64,000 nucleotides of DNA from Arbacia lixula (GCA_963669155.1 OZ022594.1:653507-717506), one strand, 5' to 3'. Shown: positions 39,700-52,102, counted from the stretch's first letter. Numbers and translations: made by a program. The notes: generated from the letters alone by a model not told the origin.

Positions 39700-39990
39700 A
39701 CACCTCAATCTTTCTCTCTCTCTCTTCCATTCTTGCTCCATCTAGTCAGGAATATGAGTTTATCCCTGCTCCACTTTCTCACCTGTCACCCACGTATCTC
39801 TCTCCCCCACACCCTATACTATTTCTCTCTCCATTTCCCCATATTCACCCTCTCCCCCCTACACTCACCTTACCCATCATCTAACCCACCCCTTACACCC
39901 TCTCCCCTCCCACCCATCTCTCTCTCTCTCTCTCTCTCTTTGTGTCTCTCTCTCTGTCTCTCTCTGTCTCTCTCTGTCTCCCTCCCCCCT

Positions 39991-40069
<79 letters not shown>

Positions 40070-40072
40070 ACA
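39700..40072. repeat. CT-rich and (CT)n(CA)n microsatellite
   Basis: Mixed CCCT/CTCT words, then about 120 bp of near-pure CT ending in (CA)15 at 40045-40072. Long Ser/Leu frames here are artefacts. Confidence 0.9.
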
Positions 40073-41610
40073 ACTATGTCTGCATCGTCGTGACGTAGAT
40101 CACGTGCAGTACAAAGAAAAACATTAAGAGCATGAATGGAGGCTACCCACGCATGCCAAAATCGATTGATGGGAGTCCCGTACTTTACGTCAGACTCTGA
40201 ATCTACCCATCCAGAAATCGACTGACACTCTTTTCTTGCCTCAAAAGCTCTGTAAACATTTCGAAGAATTCGTCGAAGAGATGGCAAGCCTTTTGCGATC
40301 AGTCAACAAAGGATGACGGCCAATTTAAGGGATAAATAAAGAATGCACAACATAATCCCAAACTGTGTGGTGCAGCATAAATCTATATTGTATTTGAAAA
40401 GAACGTTTCTCTGTTTATCAAATATTAACCGCAGTAAATGAAACTAAATCAACCTTGATACCTGAGGCTTAATTTCGGAATTGAATTCATAATCACATTA
40501 ACTGCAGAACGCTGTACACGATATGGTAAGATTGTCTGAGCAAACGCGAGTCTCCCGTAAAGCTGTGACGAAAAAAAATAATCGCCGCATGTTTTCCTGG
40601 AAACGGACTCGGCGCATCCCGGTTAATCGGATTTAGCCTCTACCTTCAGCCTCCGCCCTAATTGATCCAATCATGCTGCGGGACAGTGAACATGGCAGGA
40701 AATATTATGATGATGAGTTCATTGCATCGGTCGATGTGATCGATGGCACATACCATAACATACCGTGCATACTTTGCGCGCGTGTTATTGTGTAGCGTGC
40801 CGGGTGTAAATCTGCACCGGTGGTAGGTAGGGGAGGGGTGCCAGTATATTGTCATTTGGTCGATTGACATCTGGCTTAACAGCGCAACCCTCGATCTACC
40901 CCTTGATGACGAGTCACCTGAACAAAAACACTTACCCTTAACCCTAATCAAAAGCATAAACACTGTACCTGAATAAACCCAACCCTAAACCCTTGGTTAA
41001 AACGTTAGCTTCCTGACTTTGCGTTTGCTCGACTCTTTCTGCGCCGTTACGCCGGTGCCGACAAATTCGGTCTCGATTATAAAAAAAATCGCCTTAAGCT
41101 TCAAACAATAACATTTACAGCAATAAAATCGTAAATATATGCATCTTGTGCTTGTAATGTAATACAGTGTGAGTAGCGCCCATGTCAATGCATAGGCATG
41201 ACCAGTTTGTCTATAAATTACCTTGCATTACCACAGTATTAAGTCCCGAGCGTGAGTATTTGGTGTTAATATCACATTAATATAACGTCAACACCGTCCA
41301 TATAATACCCATGACACGAGTTGACAAATTGACACGAATTCCTGACAGTCCTATTTGCCCAAAGCAATCAGACCCGGTGACCGGAAAAAAATATGAGAGG
41401 AAGGAAGCCCTTATTGCCATAACAAAAGTGACTACTCTCGGTCACTGATACGAAGTTAATATCAGACTCATGACTGCCACGATTGTTAGATTGGAGAGGA
41501 AATAAGTGCTGGTCGAAAGCAGTTGAGGAAAAAGCTGAGTGGCCGAAGAGCGCTGTTTATGTGGAGGAAAATTTGATAGGTGGTATATCCTTTCTGCGGA
41601 ACAAAAGGTA
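40073..41610. other. Intergenic, nothing recognised
   Basis: Short frames only. Some CCCTAA-like words at 40937-40990. Confidence 0.4.
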
Positions 41611-41611
41611 T

Positions 41612-41758
41612 AAAATTTACAAATAAATTTAAAGGCATACACCCAGTAGTAAGGATAGCGTGCTCCATCCTGCAAATGAATGAAAAACAAGTCAGACAAC
41701 TTGTAAATTGTAAATTGAAATTACCCCGGAAAGCCCTTTCACTAACATCTAGCCAAAA
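41612..41758 (-). repeat. SINE tail (GGATGGAGCACGCTATCC), inverted copy
   Basis: On the minus strand: CATTCATTTGCAGGATGGAG, CACGCTATCCTTACTACTGG, GTGTATGCC. The same block lies at 43991-44099 and 44290-44375. Confidence 0.6.
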
Positions 41759-42990
41759 GGTATAAAGTTGCGTAAAAAGTGAAAAAAGAAACACGTGGAG
41801 ATACCGCCGACGAACTACCCTTAAATATAAGAACTGCAAACTGTATTGACATTACATTTCAATTGGAATTATTGACGGGTCGTGTAAAAGTATTTTTAAC
41901 GATATGTAGAAATAAAGCCTAGTATATGCAGACCCTTGTACACGTACATACAATTTTATTGTGAACACATCAGCGAGTTAATCAATTTAATCATGCTATT
42001 TTTTTTTTTATTAGGAGGCTCATATTTCTTGCATATCATTTACTTAACTATAACTTTAATTTGCTTTTAAACCCGCTGATGCTCGGAGACATGCTCACAG
42101 TATAAATTGTTTTTATGGTGCATTTGAATGCTTTGAATGCTCACAAATCTCGGTAAAATGTCTTGTACAATTACTCTTTGATCATGTTTCATCCAATATT
42201 TCTTTAATTTCACTTCAAAATCGTTTTAAAAGGTTCAGGCTGTCTTGGTTAAGTTTAAAGGGGGAAAGCACAAAAAGGAACATAAATGTGCGCACTTCCA
42301 TGTTCTTCAATATTTTGAATCATAATTCAAGCTGTTGATATAAATGTTAACAACCGAAATTATCGCCAAAATTGCAGCAAACGGGTTTTCAGCTCGAAGT
42401 TGTTAAATCAGCTAACCGTAGTATGGAGAAGTTGTTTGTTACCTGTAATAAGCAAGTTTTGTAAGGATTACCAATTCCAGCAGAAAATTACCTCCGCGAT
42501 ATTCATAATATTCTGCAGATTAAGGTCCTCCACGGTTGCCGTTGAATTAAGAGCAAAGGTGATAACGCCGGCTTGTAAATAATGTATGCATTATTTGCAA
42601 TCGAGCGTAATTAGGTTATACAGGGTGTTTCAATAGAAACAGGTGTTGAGTATACGTGTGGATAAAGTAGATCTACCGATAATGACATCGAAATCATATG
42701 AACGCATCATTAGATATATATATATATATATATATATATTTAAAAAAAAAAAAAGCTTGTCAGTGATAATATTATGCATATCTCAGCAGTATTGTTTCGG
42801 GAATTTTGTGCAAAATCTATTTGATGTATTTGTATTGAAAATGTTATAACTCGGACAGTGTGGATGCGCGATATGATTTCAAAATGACACATTACAGGAA
42901 TCATTTTTGTTTGTTATACTTTTCTGATTTCCAAACACATTCGAATATTTTCACGTTGAAAAACATGGTGATATAGGACTGACATGGGTA
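41759..42990. other. Intergenic; (TA)n at 42714-42740
   Basis: AT-rich sequence without recognised genes or repeats other than the short (TA)n. Confidence 0.45.
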
Positions 42991-42994
42991 TATT

Positions 42995-43085
42995 CCTGCA
43001 GTTTAATAGCCTAGTCTTTGTTACCAGACATAGTTGTTAACAGACTTGGATGTGTCCATGCAACAGCATAGAAACTAGTCTAGCG
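42995..43085. repeat. Family E fragment
   Basis: CTAGTCTTTGTTACCAGACA then TAGTTGTTAACAGACTTGGA matches one arm of the family E hairpins. Confidence 0.6.
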
Positions 43086-43419
43086 CACTAGGGTTTATAT
43101 TGTACGGAGCTGCTGTCAAGTTTGCCTGGAAATAATACAGGGATGTTTATATGGTTCGGAAATGAGCACTGCAATATGGAGCGGCCGCCATTGTGTTTGC
43201 ACTTGATTTACCTCACTTATCGTATCCAAATAGGGTCGTAGTCTCGGAACCAGACTCACGTGTTTTTATCAAAAGCTTACTTTGTTAACCACCTTTTGTT
43301 CTGCGTAAAACAACTGAGATGCCACTGTTTCTAATGTCCCAAATGCCGTCATTAATGTGAGGAAAAGTGGCCACAAAATGACAAGAGTTGAGTTGGGGTG
43401 GTTTCACATTATTGTAAGG

Positions 43420-43516
43420 AAGAGATAGAGGGATAGAGAGAGAGAGCGAGAGAGAGGGGGGGGGAGGGAGAGAGAGAGGGAGAGAGAGAGGGAGATAGAG
43501 AGAAAGAGAGAGAGGA

Positions 43517-43550
<34 letters not shown>

Positions 43551-43770
43551 TAAGAGAGAGAGAGAGGAAAAGAAAATGAAAGAAATAAGGAAAGCGGGTA
43601 AAGTGAAAACAGATGGACAGAGAGAAATGGAGACCAATACAATTATTATATGGAGAGAGGGAGAATGAGAGACAGAAAACAAGAAAGAGGGGAGGGGGAG
43701 GGAAGAAAGAGATAGAGAAGGACATATGGACAATGGAGAGGGGGAGAGAGGTAAAGGGGGGGGGGGGGCT
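43420..43770. repeat. GA-rich low-complexity tract
   Basis: GAGA-rich with G runs (43455, 43755). The Ser/Leu frames on the other strand are artefacts. Confidence 0.9.
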
Positions 43771-43990
43771 TGGGATGGGGTAGACAAGATAAACATGAAA
43801 GTGGGCGATATATCGAGATCGTCATTAATGGGGAGAAAGAAAGAAATTAAAAACAGACCCGACAAAATCGGTCAGCAGTGTTATTGATTCACACAATGCA
43901 TTCGTGTTAGGTTCGAGTACGAAGAAGACTAATGACTATTCCAGACGGAGGAGAATAACTAGTCTGCGACCAGTGAGACACGACAACATG

Positions 43991-44099
43991 TTTTTGTTCA
44001 TTTACAGGATGGAGCAGGCTATCCTTAGTACTGGGTGTATGCCTAAAATTTATTTGCAAATTGAAATTACCCCAGAAAGCCCTTTCACTAAAATTTAGC
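43991..44099 (+). repeat. SINE tail, direct copy without tRNA head
   Basis: TTTACAGGATGGAGCAGGCT, ATCCTTAGTACTGGGTGTAT, CCCTTTCACTAAAATTTAGCC. Lies about 100 bp upstream of the headed copy. Confidence 0.6.
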
Positions 44100-44204
44100 C
44101 GAATTGTCCCTACGGCGGACTACTCATGAATATTAATGAGTCAGATGAAATGAGACTCTTTCGGGTATTTGTTTCCATGTTGTCATGTCTTGACTCGTGA
44201 ACTA

Positions 44205-44375
44205 GGAATAGCTTGCGTGGTTAAGTCGCTGCTCGGTAAGCAGTAGAATGCAGGTTCAAATCCCGTCTGGTTCCAAGATTTTTGTCTGACTTGTTTTTCA
44301 TTCATTTACAGGATGGAGCACGCTATCCTTATTACTGGGTGTATGCCTAAAATTTCTTTGCAAATTAAAAACGTA
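44205..44375 (+). repeat. tRNA-derived SINE
   Basis: Head 44205-44275 looks like a decayed tRNA: GGAATAG against TGGTTCC as acceptor stem, A box TAGCTTGCGTGG (44209-44220), anticodon arm GCTGC-TCGGTAA-GCAGT (GGT position), B box GGTTCAAATCC (44253-44263). It is followed by the tail block with GGATGGAGCACGCTATCC. The internal polymerase III promoter boxes plus an unrelated repeated tail define a SINE rather than a functional tRNA gene. Confidence 0.65.
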
Positions 44376-46315
44376 TGTCATTCAATTCAATGTATCTGTC
44401 GGTGTGGTAGGGAGGGGCGGGGCATATTAAATAGGAAAGAAAAGAAAGTACAAGCGAGAAGAGCGGGAAAAGTGAACTATTTTCGTTCAGACTTATCGCA
44501 TACACCGTAGAACAATATTTTCCACCGATTGTAATCTAGACCGGAGTTCAACCATGGACCTATCATGGATGGACTGCGCTCGGATTGACTTCCTTTGATC
44601 TATGAGGTCCGCCGCCTCATAAAAATCCAAGACATTCAGGTGTTTTAAACAACTAGCTGTATTTCTAATTAGGTAGTGCCTTCCTATGAATAACAAAAGA
44701 AAATCTGTTTTGAGAAGTATGCCAACCGTTCAGCCTTCGCTGGGAGCTCGTTGCTGATCTTTTTACACACACTGTGAATTAGTTTTGGGGTAAGCGAAGG
44801 GAAACTTTGAAAAAATTATAGAAAGAATTTGGTCCGTAACTTTTTCGGACACCTCCGCACACGAAATTGAGGTTGTTTCCATGAAAGATGAAACACTCAA
44901 TAAACGATTTACAAGATATTTTTAAGGAAATATGATTCGGAAATGTGTGATATGGAGGCATTTCTCTGGCATGTTTTCTACAGTGTTCTCATTTTATCAC
45001 AAAAACGAAGCAACAATATAATCTGAAATTCACAGAATCGTATCTTTATAAGATGTAATACTACTGCACATGCACTTCAGTTCATGTAGTGGTTCTGAAA
45101 TCTTCTGCGCATACAGAATATATATTCCTCTAAATGCATCCAAAATTTGTCATGCTTGTTTGGCGGCGGATCTCCCTCGATCAAAGAGCCAAACGCGTAA
45201 ACTATTCCATTGTGACATCAATGCACACGACTGCTGTAGGAATAAATTACACTTCGTGCTGACTCCATTCCTTACACCTCTCTGGTTCAACAAAGCTGAG
45301 AAATGAACAGGCGAACGAACTTCGGCAGCGTGACGGGAAGAAGACAGGTGATCTATGCAGGGAGGCGAATTCACATTAACACATTGTGTAGGCTCTTTCA
45401 AGACTGATGTAATTTCAACTTTCCTGTGGTATATTTAATGTCAGTATTGTAGATCCACAAGTAAAGGTGGATTTCGCCTGGTGAAATGCTTAGATTCTCT
45501 CTCTAAGTGCAATATCCGGAGACGTAGGCGATCATGTCGTGCCACAAATCTCTGTTCCTAGCTTTTTCAATCTGCTCCACCTCCCGCTAACCCACACCTC
45601 TCTAATCCATGCATTAAGACTGAATGGTCATCCAATTTATTCGTTTCCTCCCTCTACCCCTCCTTCCTTTCCTTCCTTTTATCTTTCCTATCAATGATTG
45701 GGTTATGAGACCGTTTTGTACAAAATACTTGCTTCCAAGCTTTTTGTTATGATATTGGAATTCGTGATAAGGGATGTCGAGTGGAAATGGTTTCGGAAAC
45801 TTGCAGTAATTAATGTCAGAACGGTCACAGGTCTAGTAATCTTGATCTTCTAATTTGGCCAAGATTTAGGCCTACTGCCTTATTGCTTATGTTTGTGAAC
45901 CTCCAACTATCATTTTTATTCTGTCGTAAATTGATATTGTTCCTTTCGTTCGCTGAGTGCCGTTTTACTCCCCACCCTCCTCATCATGAATGCTCATCAT
46001 GAATGCCTTTGCGCCTGAACTATCCGCCCATCTTCACTCCACCTCCCCCCCCCCCCACCCCACCCCACCCCACCCCCACCCCAACCCTCTTACACATTTA
46101 TTTCCTTCGGAAGTCTACTTACTCGCTGCGATATACATCATGTCCTTCAAAGTTCTTCATTGTGTTCTAAAATCCTTTTATGCTGTAACTTTTATATTAT
46201 CCTAAATAATACCATGCTCATAGCCTGTATGAATTTGAAACAGCACCGAAAAAAATGACTTCATTGTGTGCGTGACTTATATAGATGTTCAATCTTGAAT
46301 CTTGAATATTATAGC
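44376..46315. other. Intergenic, nothing recognised
   Basis: Short frames with no domain. A C-rich run at 46047-46085. Confidence 0.4.
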
Positions 46316-46514
46316 GAATGCAACGACCGCGACGAAGACTAGCAGGAGACTTCCAATGAGGAAGTAGGTCGGTAATAATGACTCCCCATGGTGTTCAAAA
46401 TATTATATTCATGTCAACGTAGAACCTTTTCTGGTCGTCGAAGATAGCATACCTTTAGCATAACATACGTACCTCCTTTGCGCATGGGGAGCTTATAGAT
46501 TATGTAATGTAATA

Positions 46515-46967
46515 ACTTTTTTAAAGGTAGGGGAAGCCCATCTATAAAAGTCATGAGACACGGCGTGGGTCAGGAGTAATTCCTAATGATATCATGCATG
46601 CAATATCACAGTCACAGCTTCGCGAACCTTTTGCGGAAGAGCGGAAAAACATCCTTATTTACGTTTGAAACGCCGCGTTTCGTAGCGACCGTAGTCTATA
46701 CCGTCTTACGGTCAGCGGACATTGCTCGTATCAACGCATAATGCAGTTCAGTGCGGACAGCGGTCTGTGGTACCTATAGGCTACAGGAACTGCTAGGTTT
46801 GGAACGACCCGACCAACACCTCCTCGAAATCTAGCTATCGCTATAATTCCGGTGAAAGTCAGTTATCAGTTCTAATACCATGAGGAGTATTTTTCGTTCC
46901 ATTTCCAGTAATATTTACATGATTTTCTTGTTTTGACGTGCAAAAGGGACCATCCTACCTTTAAAGT
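46515..46967. repeat. MITE family B, copy 1
   Basis: Ends TTTAAAGGTAGGGGAAGC and ACCATCCTACCTTTAAAG. The body has TCACAGCTTCGCGAACCTT, AGCGACCGTAGTCTATA and GTCAGCGGACATTGCTCG. Matches a second copy split at 50679-51632. Confidence 0.7.
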
Positions 46968-47524
46968 GATACGCAAACCCATTAATAGATAATGACAACA
47001 CACAGGGAGAGACGAGGATGATAGCTGATCGTATTAAGCCTTCCTCTGCCAGCCAAAATGTTGCTCTATGGCAATCGTGTGTATTACTTGTGCAAATATT
47101 CAGCAATGGTGTGAAGCGAGTCCATGCTTAGATATACCACCATTGCACGGAGAATAGTCTGCACAAGCATGACAAGTTTATATGAAGAGGCGGCATAAGA
47201 GAGGAGGGGGGGGGGGCGTAGCGTTAAAGTGTGGCAACAATTCTTTACTATTTATTACATTGATATTGGTATGTTGAGTCATAAGAAAATTGTGATGATC
47301 AATGTTTACACTCTTATTACATCCCAATATTTGATAGTGCTATCAATGTGTTGTTCATATTGGATACACATCCACGTTCATGTAAAACAATCATACATGT
47401 ACACCATTATCGTACTGGGTTTTCTTGGTAGAAATCTGTCTTCTTGTGTCTCTCTTTCTCGAATCCAGTTATGTCCTAATTTTCACTCTACTATAAACTA
47501 TTACTTGTTCTCCTCCTTCTCGTT

Positions 47525-48000
47525 CTACTTGTTGTTGTTGTTGTTGTTGTTGTTGTTCTCCTTCTTCTTCTTCTTCTTCTTCTTCTTCTTCTTCTTCTTC
47601 TTCTTCTTCTTCTTCTTCTTCTTCTTCTTCTTCTCCTTCTTCTTGTTCTTCTTCTTCCTCTCATTCTCCTTCTTCTTCTTCTTCTTGTTCTTCTTCTCTT
47701 TCTCCTTCTCCTTCTTCTTGTTCTTCTTGTTCTTCTTCTTTTTCTTCTTCCTCTCATTATCCTTCTTCTTCTTCTTGTTCTTGTTCTTCTTGTTCTTGTT
47801 CTTCTTCCCCTTCTTCTTGTTCTTCTCCTTCTCCTTCTTCTTCTTCTTCTTCTTCTTCTTCTTCTTCTTCTTCTCCTTCTTCTCCTTCTTCTTCTTCTTC
47901 TTCTTCTTCTTCTTCTTCTTCTTCTTCTTCTTCTTCTTCTTCTTCTTCTTCTTCTTTTTCTTCTTCTTCTTCTTCCTCTCCTTCTTCTTCTTCCTCTTCA
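47525..48000. repeat. Long (TTC)n / (GTT)n trinucleotide tract
   Basis: (GTT)9 followed by about 450 bp of TTC with interspersed TCC and TTG. Purine/pyrimidine mirror-symmetric, so triplex (H-DNA) formation is possible. Reading frames of poly-Phe, poly-Lys, poly-Arg and poly-Glu are artefacts. Confidence 0.95.
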
Positions 48001-49640
48001 TTCGTTATATCTTCGTTCAAAAATTAAGTATGGACGTAGACTGGTTTCCAGGCTTTTGGGTATTTATTATCCGAACTCTTTAGTGAACAGGTCTGACTAC
48101 AGTAGACTAATTACTCACAATAATCATGGTAGTTTTCATCCGGCTCCTCCTAACATGGATGGGAGTTGAACAAGAGACAAAGTTAGTCTTGTCAACAGAT
48201 TAATTATTGTTTACTCGTGGTTTATTCTATTTTAAAATATCCCACAGCCTGAAGACCAGGCTAACAGGGAGAAAAACCCGGCCTACATCCACCGCAGACG
48301 CCATTCTAAAAATATGATATCAAAAATAAAATTTTACCGCCAGAACTCCATGCTGCCAACGATCGTTTGCATTATAGAGAAGTAGATCGAGTTCAAGGTG
48401 ATCAATTTCACCTAAAATATCTTACGTAGATGATGAAACGGTGATTGTTTATTTTCGTATTCAATCGACGACACATCAATAAATTCACGATGTAAAGTGT
48501 CAACGTACCTTTGTGTTATCAAGAAGCAGACCGGGTTCAACGTACGTTACGTAATTTATCTAAAACCAGACATAGGCCTATCTTACTTGAATTAAGAAAC
48601 GATAATTTTGTATTTACTGTACACTTTCGATCGATTACACATTATCTAGGCGACTAGTTGCAATTGTTGTGAAATATAAACGTGCGTGTGAAGTAGAGCG
48701 GGAACAGTGTCATGCATTGTAACTCCTATTACATATTCAAACAGTGTTTTCTTTTATTTTATTGTATCGATTATACATCTATAAATGACAAATAATATTT
48801 GATTAGATGTTCATGGTTATAGACCTAAAAAATGTCAACGTGTTTTTGCGCTATGGAGAAGTATTTCTAGTTGAAGGTAACGCATTTCGCCTTAAATCAT
48901 ACACAGGCATATGACACAAATACAGAAATGATGATTTAGTATTTTGTTCTCTATTCATTCCCGCGTATCGATCATATACATGTAACTGAAATCGCGAAGA
49001 CTAGTTGTAATGGTTGTTAAGTGTCAACGTACCTTTGTGTTCGAGATAAGTAGGTCGGTTCATGATACTATTTCACGCAGCCTACAAACCGGAAAGGTTA
49101 ATAGGGACTGCTATGCGGGCAATTATAGACCTAATGTCTGTTCAATTGAATCATTCCACTGTGGATAATCTTGCATTGTTACGACGGATGTTAACTCAAA
49201 GCGTGTCAAGTTGTAAAACAATAGTAATCGATGTCTTCATAATTCAGGCTTAAAAATAACTAAAACTAGCCTTGATTCCAAGTTGCGCGATAAACCTTTT
49301 TTTTTTCTAAACAATTTTCACAACTAGGTCTGGAAATAATAGGCTAACTTTCCCTCTCTCTTCCTCTCACAGGGAAAAAAACATCAACAATGCGAATCAA
49401 TGAACAGTGAATCAGTTATGGCATTTGCGCTTGTCAATAGAGGCATGTGGGCGTGTGTACCATAACAATGTTGAGTGTGACAATTAGCTCTATTTTTCAC
49501 TTCGCAGAACGAACCCGCATTTTTGGAGACTAGCTCTGCCATGACCGCTGTTGTCGTACATAACCATAATCAGGGGTAATAGTCGTTGATAATAGACTCA
49601 CAATAGCCTTGACCGAATGCTGTTGGGCATTTCGAAACCA
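48001..49640. other. Intergenic; weak repeat similarity only
   Basis: Around 48240-48275, CACAGCCTGAAGACCAGGCTAA resembles the end of family F. The stretches at 48495-48560, 48830-48890 and 49015-49050 share GTCAACGTACCTTTGTG-like and GAAGTAGATCGRGTTCAA-like words, suggesting three or more decayed tandem units of roughly 170-350 bp. Confidence 0.4.
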
Positions 49641-49648
49641 AACTTTTC

Positions 49649-49815
49649 AATAAAAGAGGCTGGCTGGAGAAGACTACCGATTCTCAATATTATTTCTTCC
49701 CCAGGCCTGGAACACACTGAACAAAGAGATTGATGATACAGTGACTAGTCTTAGAATACTAGACTCTATTTGTAGGTTGGGATCAGAAATGTCAAACAGC
49801 CTGGAAACCAGGCTA
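49649..49815 (+). repeat. Family F, copy 3
   Basis: GACTAGTCTTAGAATACTAG, GGGATCAGAAATGTCAAACA and a terminal hairpin AGCCTGGAAACCAGGCT, as at 15838-16005. Confidence 0.65.
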
Positions 49816-49838
49816 GAGTCACAGATAATGCAAGCTGC

Positions 49839-50361
49839 TTAAGGGTTACTAAATTAGAAAAATAAGTTCCCACTAATCTATGTAAAATTATCCACTAAAA
49901 ACGAATTTCACATTCGTTTGCCGCAATAAAGTCTCATTTTGACGAAAATTTGAAAAAACGCACGCCTCCAGTGACGTATGAAAAATCCAAATGTATTCAC
50001 AACTTCCCCCCTAACTGCGTAGTAACGCGTTATTGCATTCACCTGTATCTTGTCATTCAGATTCAATGGATGGAATGCACTTTGAATCTATTAGTTGTTG
50101 CTACTCAGACAAACCTCGCAAAAACTTTGGGGTTCCCATTGGTAACGTATTGTTTGAATGGCGTGAATGAAATATTTTATTTACGCAGTTGACATTTATG
50201 AAATTTTGACTTCTCATACGTCACTGGAGGCGTGCATTTTTCTTCAAATTTCCGTCAAAATGAGACTTTATTGCGGCAAACGAATGTGAAATTCGTTTTT
50301 AGTGGATAATTTTACATAGATTAGTGGGAACTAATTTTTCTAATTTAGTAACCATTTAAGG
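49839..50361. repeat. Long-arm inverted-repeat MITE, family C
   Basis: About 523 bp with arms of about 145 bp that are nearly identical: CTTAAGGGTTACTAAATTAG at the left mirrors CTAATTTAGTAACCATTTAAG at the right, through GACGTATG/CATACGTC at the inner edges. High identity points to a recent insertion. Confidence 0.8.
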
Positions 50362-50678
50362 GGAAGGAAACACAAATTATCCACATGTACCTTGACTCCA
50401 TCAGCGGGTTCAGGGCTTCGTTCAACTTTCACTTCCAATCTGAAAATCACAAATGCCATGTCATTATATGCTCCACAAAATATACAAGGGCTACTTTTAA
50501 CTCGGTCAATATCTTCTGCTTGATTTCAGTCGACGATTGGGCATATACGTGATATTGGCAACGTGACACAGTTTTTTTTTTTTTATGGGAACAAGTGTCC
50601 TGATTAACGTTGGTGGATATTTATAATACATATAGACACGAATCACAAACAGCAGTAGTCTGATTGGTACACACGGGT

Positions 50679-51632
50679 TAAAGGAACTAACCGTTTTTAC
50701 ACAACTCGTGAAACTCGGCATATATTAGCAGTATACCCTAACGATATCACGTATGAAACCTCACGGTCAAAGCTTCGTGAACCTTATAAATATTGTCCGT
50801 CCCTTTTGCAAGCTTAAAATTTGAAATCGTCTATCACGATCGTAAAAGAAAGTGTGATTCAAGACCATTTCTAAGAATATAGCATGTTGAAGCTTTCTGT
50901 ACATGTAAAAATTTCAGCCGTTAAATTTCAAACCGACTGTTTTCGTACTACGAAAAAAGTATTAGTCTTTGTTACAGTATCCATGTGGCTATTATGCATG
51001 TGTGAAATCATAATTTTATGAGTAATTACCAAACTTTGGAGATGATTTCTTCTAAAGAACAATTTTTTTCATAATGCGTTTTATAATTTAATAAACAGAT
51101 TAATCAATAAAGCAGATATTTCAACACGAACTGCTAAGAGCCTGAGGTAAAGACTATTAATGAGACGTTGTTTACGTGCATTATTTGAATTTTACACTAC
51201 GTATTAGTTTCAAATTATGAATATACAGCTTGCTAACACTTCTCTATATGTTTTGCCAATGTTTCGATGGTTTTGTGGTGATCTGAAAAAGGGACGGGCT
51301 GTCTTTAAGGAAAAGCGCCAAACAATCCATGTTCATGTTTGAAATACCCCGTTTCTAAGCGACCATAATCTACATTCATATACCATACCCATGTCAGTGT
51401 GTGATGCGTCGGTCAGCGGGCATTTCTCGCGTCAACGCATGCACTGCGGTGCGGACAGTTATCTCCAGTCTTTAGGCTACGATCGCTATGATTCCGCTTT
51501 AAGTCAGTTTCCAGTTGTTGTCTTTGAGAGGGAAGTTCTTTTAAAGTATTTTCGTCCATTTTCCGTGTTTTTTTTTTTTTACATTTTATTTTTTGACCTG
51601 TAAAAGAGCGACTCCTCCTTTAAGGTTTGCCA
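50679..51632. repeat. MITE family B, copy 2, split by family 2
   Basis: Left part 50679-50786 (ACGATATCACGTATG, TCAAAGCTTCGTGAACCTT) and right part 51309-51632 (AGCGACCATAATCTACATTC, GTCAGCGGGCATTTCTCG, CGACTCCTCCTTTAAGG). Between them is the family 2 element. Confidence 0.7.
50787..51308 (-). repeat. MITE family 2, copy 2 (inverted), nested in family B
   Basis: Reverse complement of 19004-19533 over its whole length, ends ATTGTCCGTCCC and GGGACGGGCTGTCTTTAA. Confidence 0.8.
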
Positions 51633-51959
51633 TTTGACAAGCGGTAGAGCTCTAATTGAGAAGTGTTTGTAATATCTGTCACACATTAAGAAAAGATGGG
51701 CCAAGGGCATGCTTTCTGACATTTATATATTATGGAGATAATTGCACTCAATCATAATGGTTCTCTCCTTCTGCATCTCTTCCTTCTGCAGTTCTCCCCT
51801 TCTCAATTTGTCTCTCGTAAACAGACACGTCGTCCCGTCTTTGTCATGTGTATCTCACTCTTCCACCTCCTTCTTCCTTTCCATGTCATGTCTCTTCTTT
51901 CGCATGTTCTCTTCCCTCTTTCATGCCTGTACTTTCACATTTCTTCCAAATTATTATCT

Positions 51960-51979
51960 CCCCCCCCCCCTTCACTCTT

Positions 51980-52021
<42 letters not shown>

Positions 52022-52102
52022 TCTCTTTCTTTCTGTATCTCTGTCTTTCTATGTGTCCCCGTATGACTCTTCCCTTTTTCCTTACATTCTTCTCTCTGTC
52101 TT

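Noticed and set aside
40130-40290. Possible exon in the minus-strand frame with RRILRNVYRAFEARKECQSI
   Set aside because: No recognised domain, no clear splice sites, and the frame runs into a GA/CA repeat.
44205-44275. Functional tRNA gene
   Set aside because: Acceptor stem, anticodon-loop U33 and T-arm pairing are imperfect, and the sequence continues into a dispersed repeat tail.
46255-46400. Minus-strand stretch reading SLLPTYFLIGSLLLVFVAVV, like the last membrane segment of a protein
   Set aside because: No ATG, a stop just upstream in frame and no convincing 3' splice site. A single hydrophobic stretch of this size is expected by chance.
47229-48083. Long frames over the TTC tract (poly-Phe, poly-Lys, poly-Arg, poly-Glu)
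   Set aside because: Pure consequence of the trinucleotide repeat, open in several frames on both strands at once.
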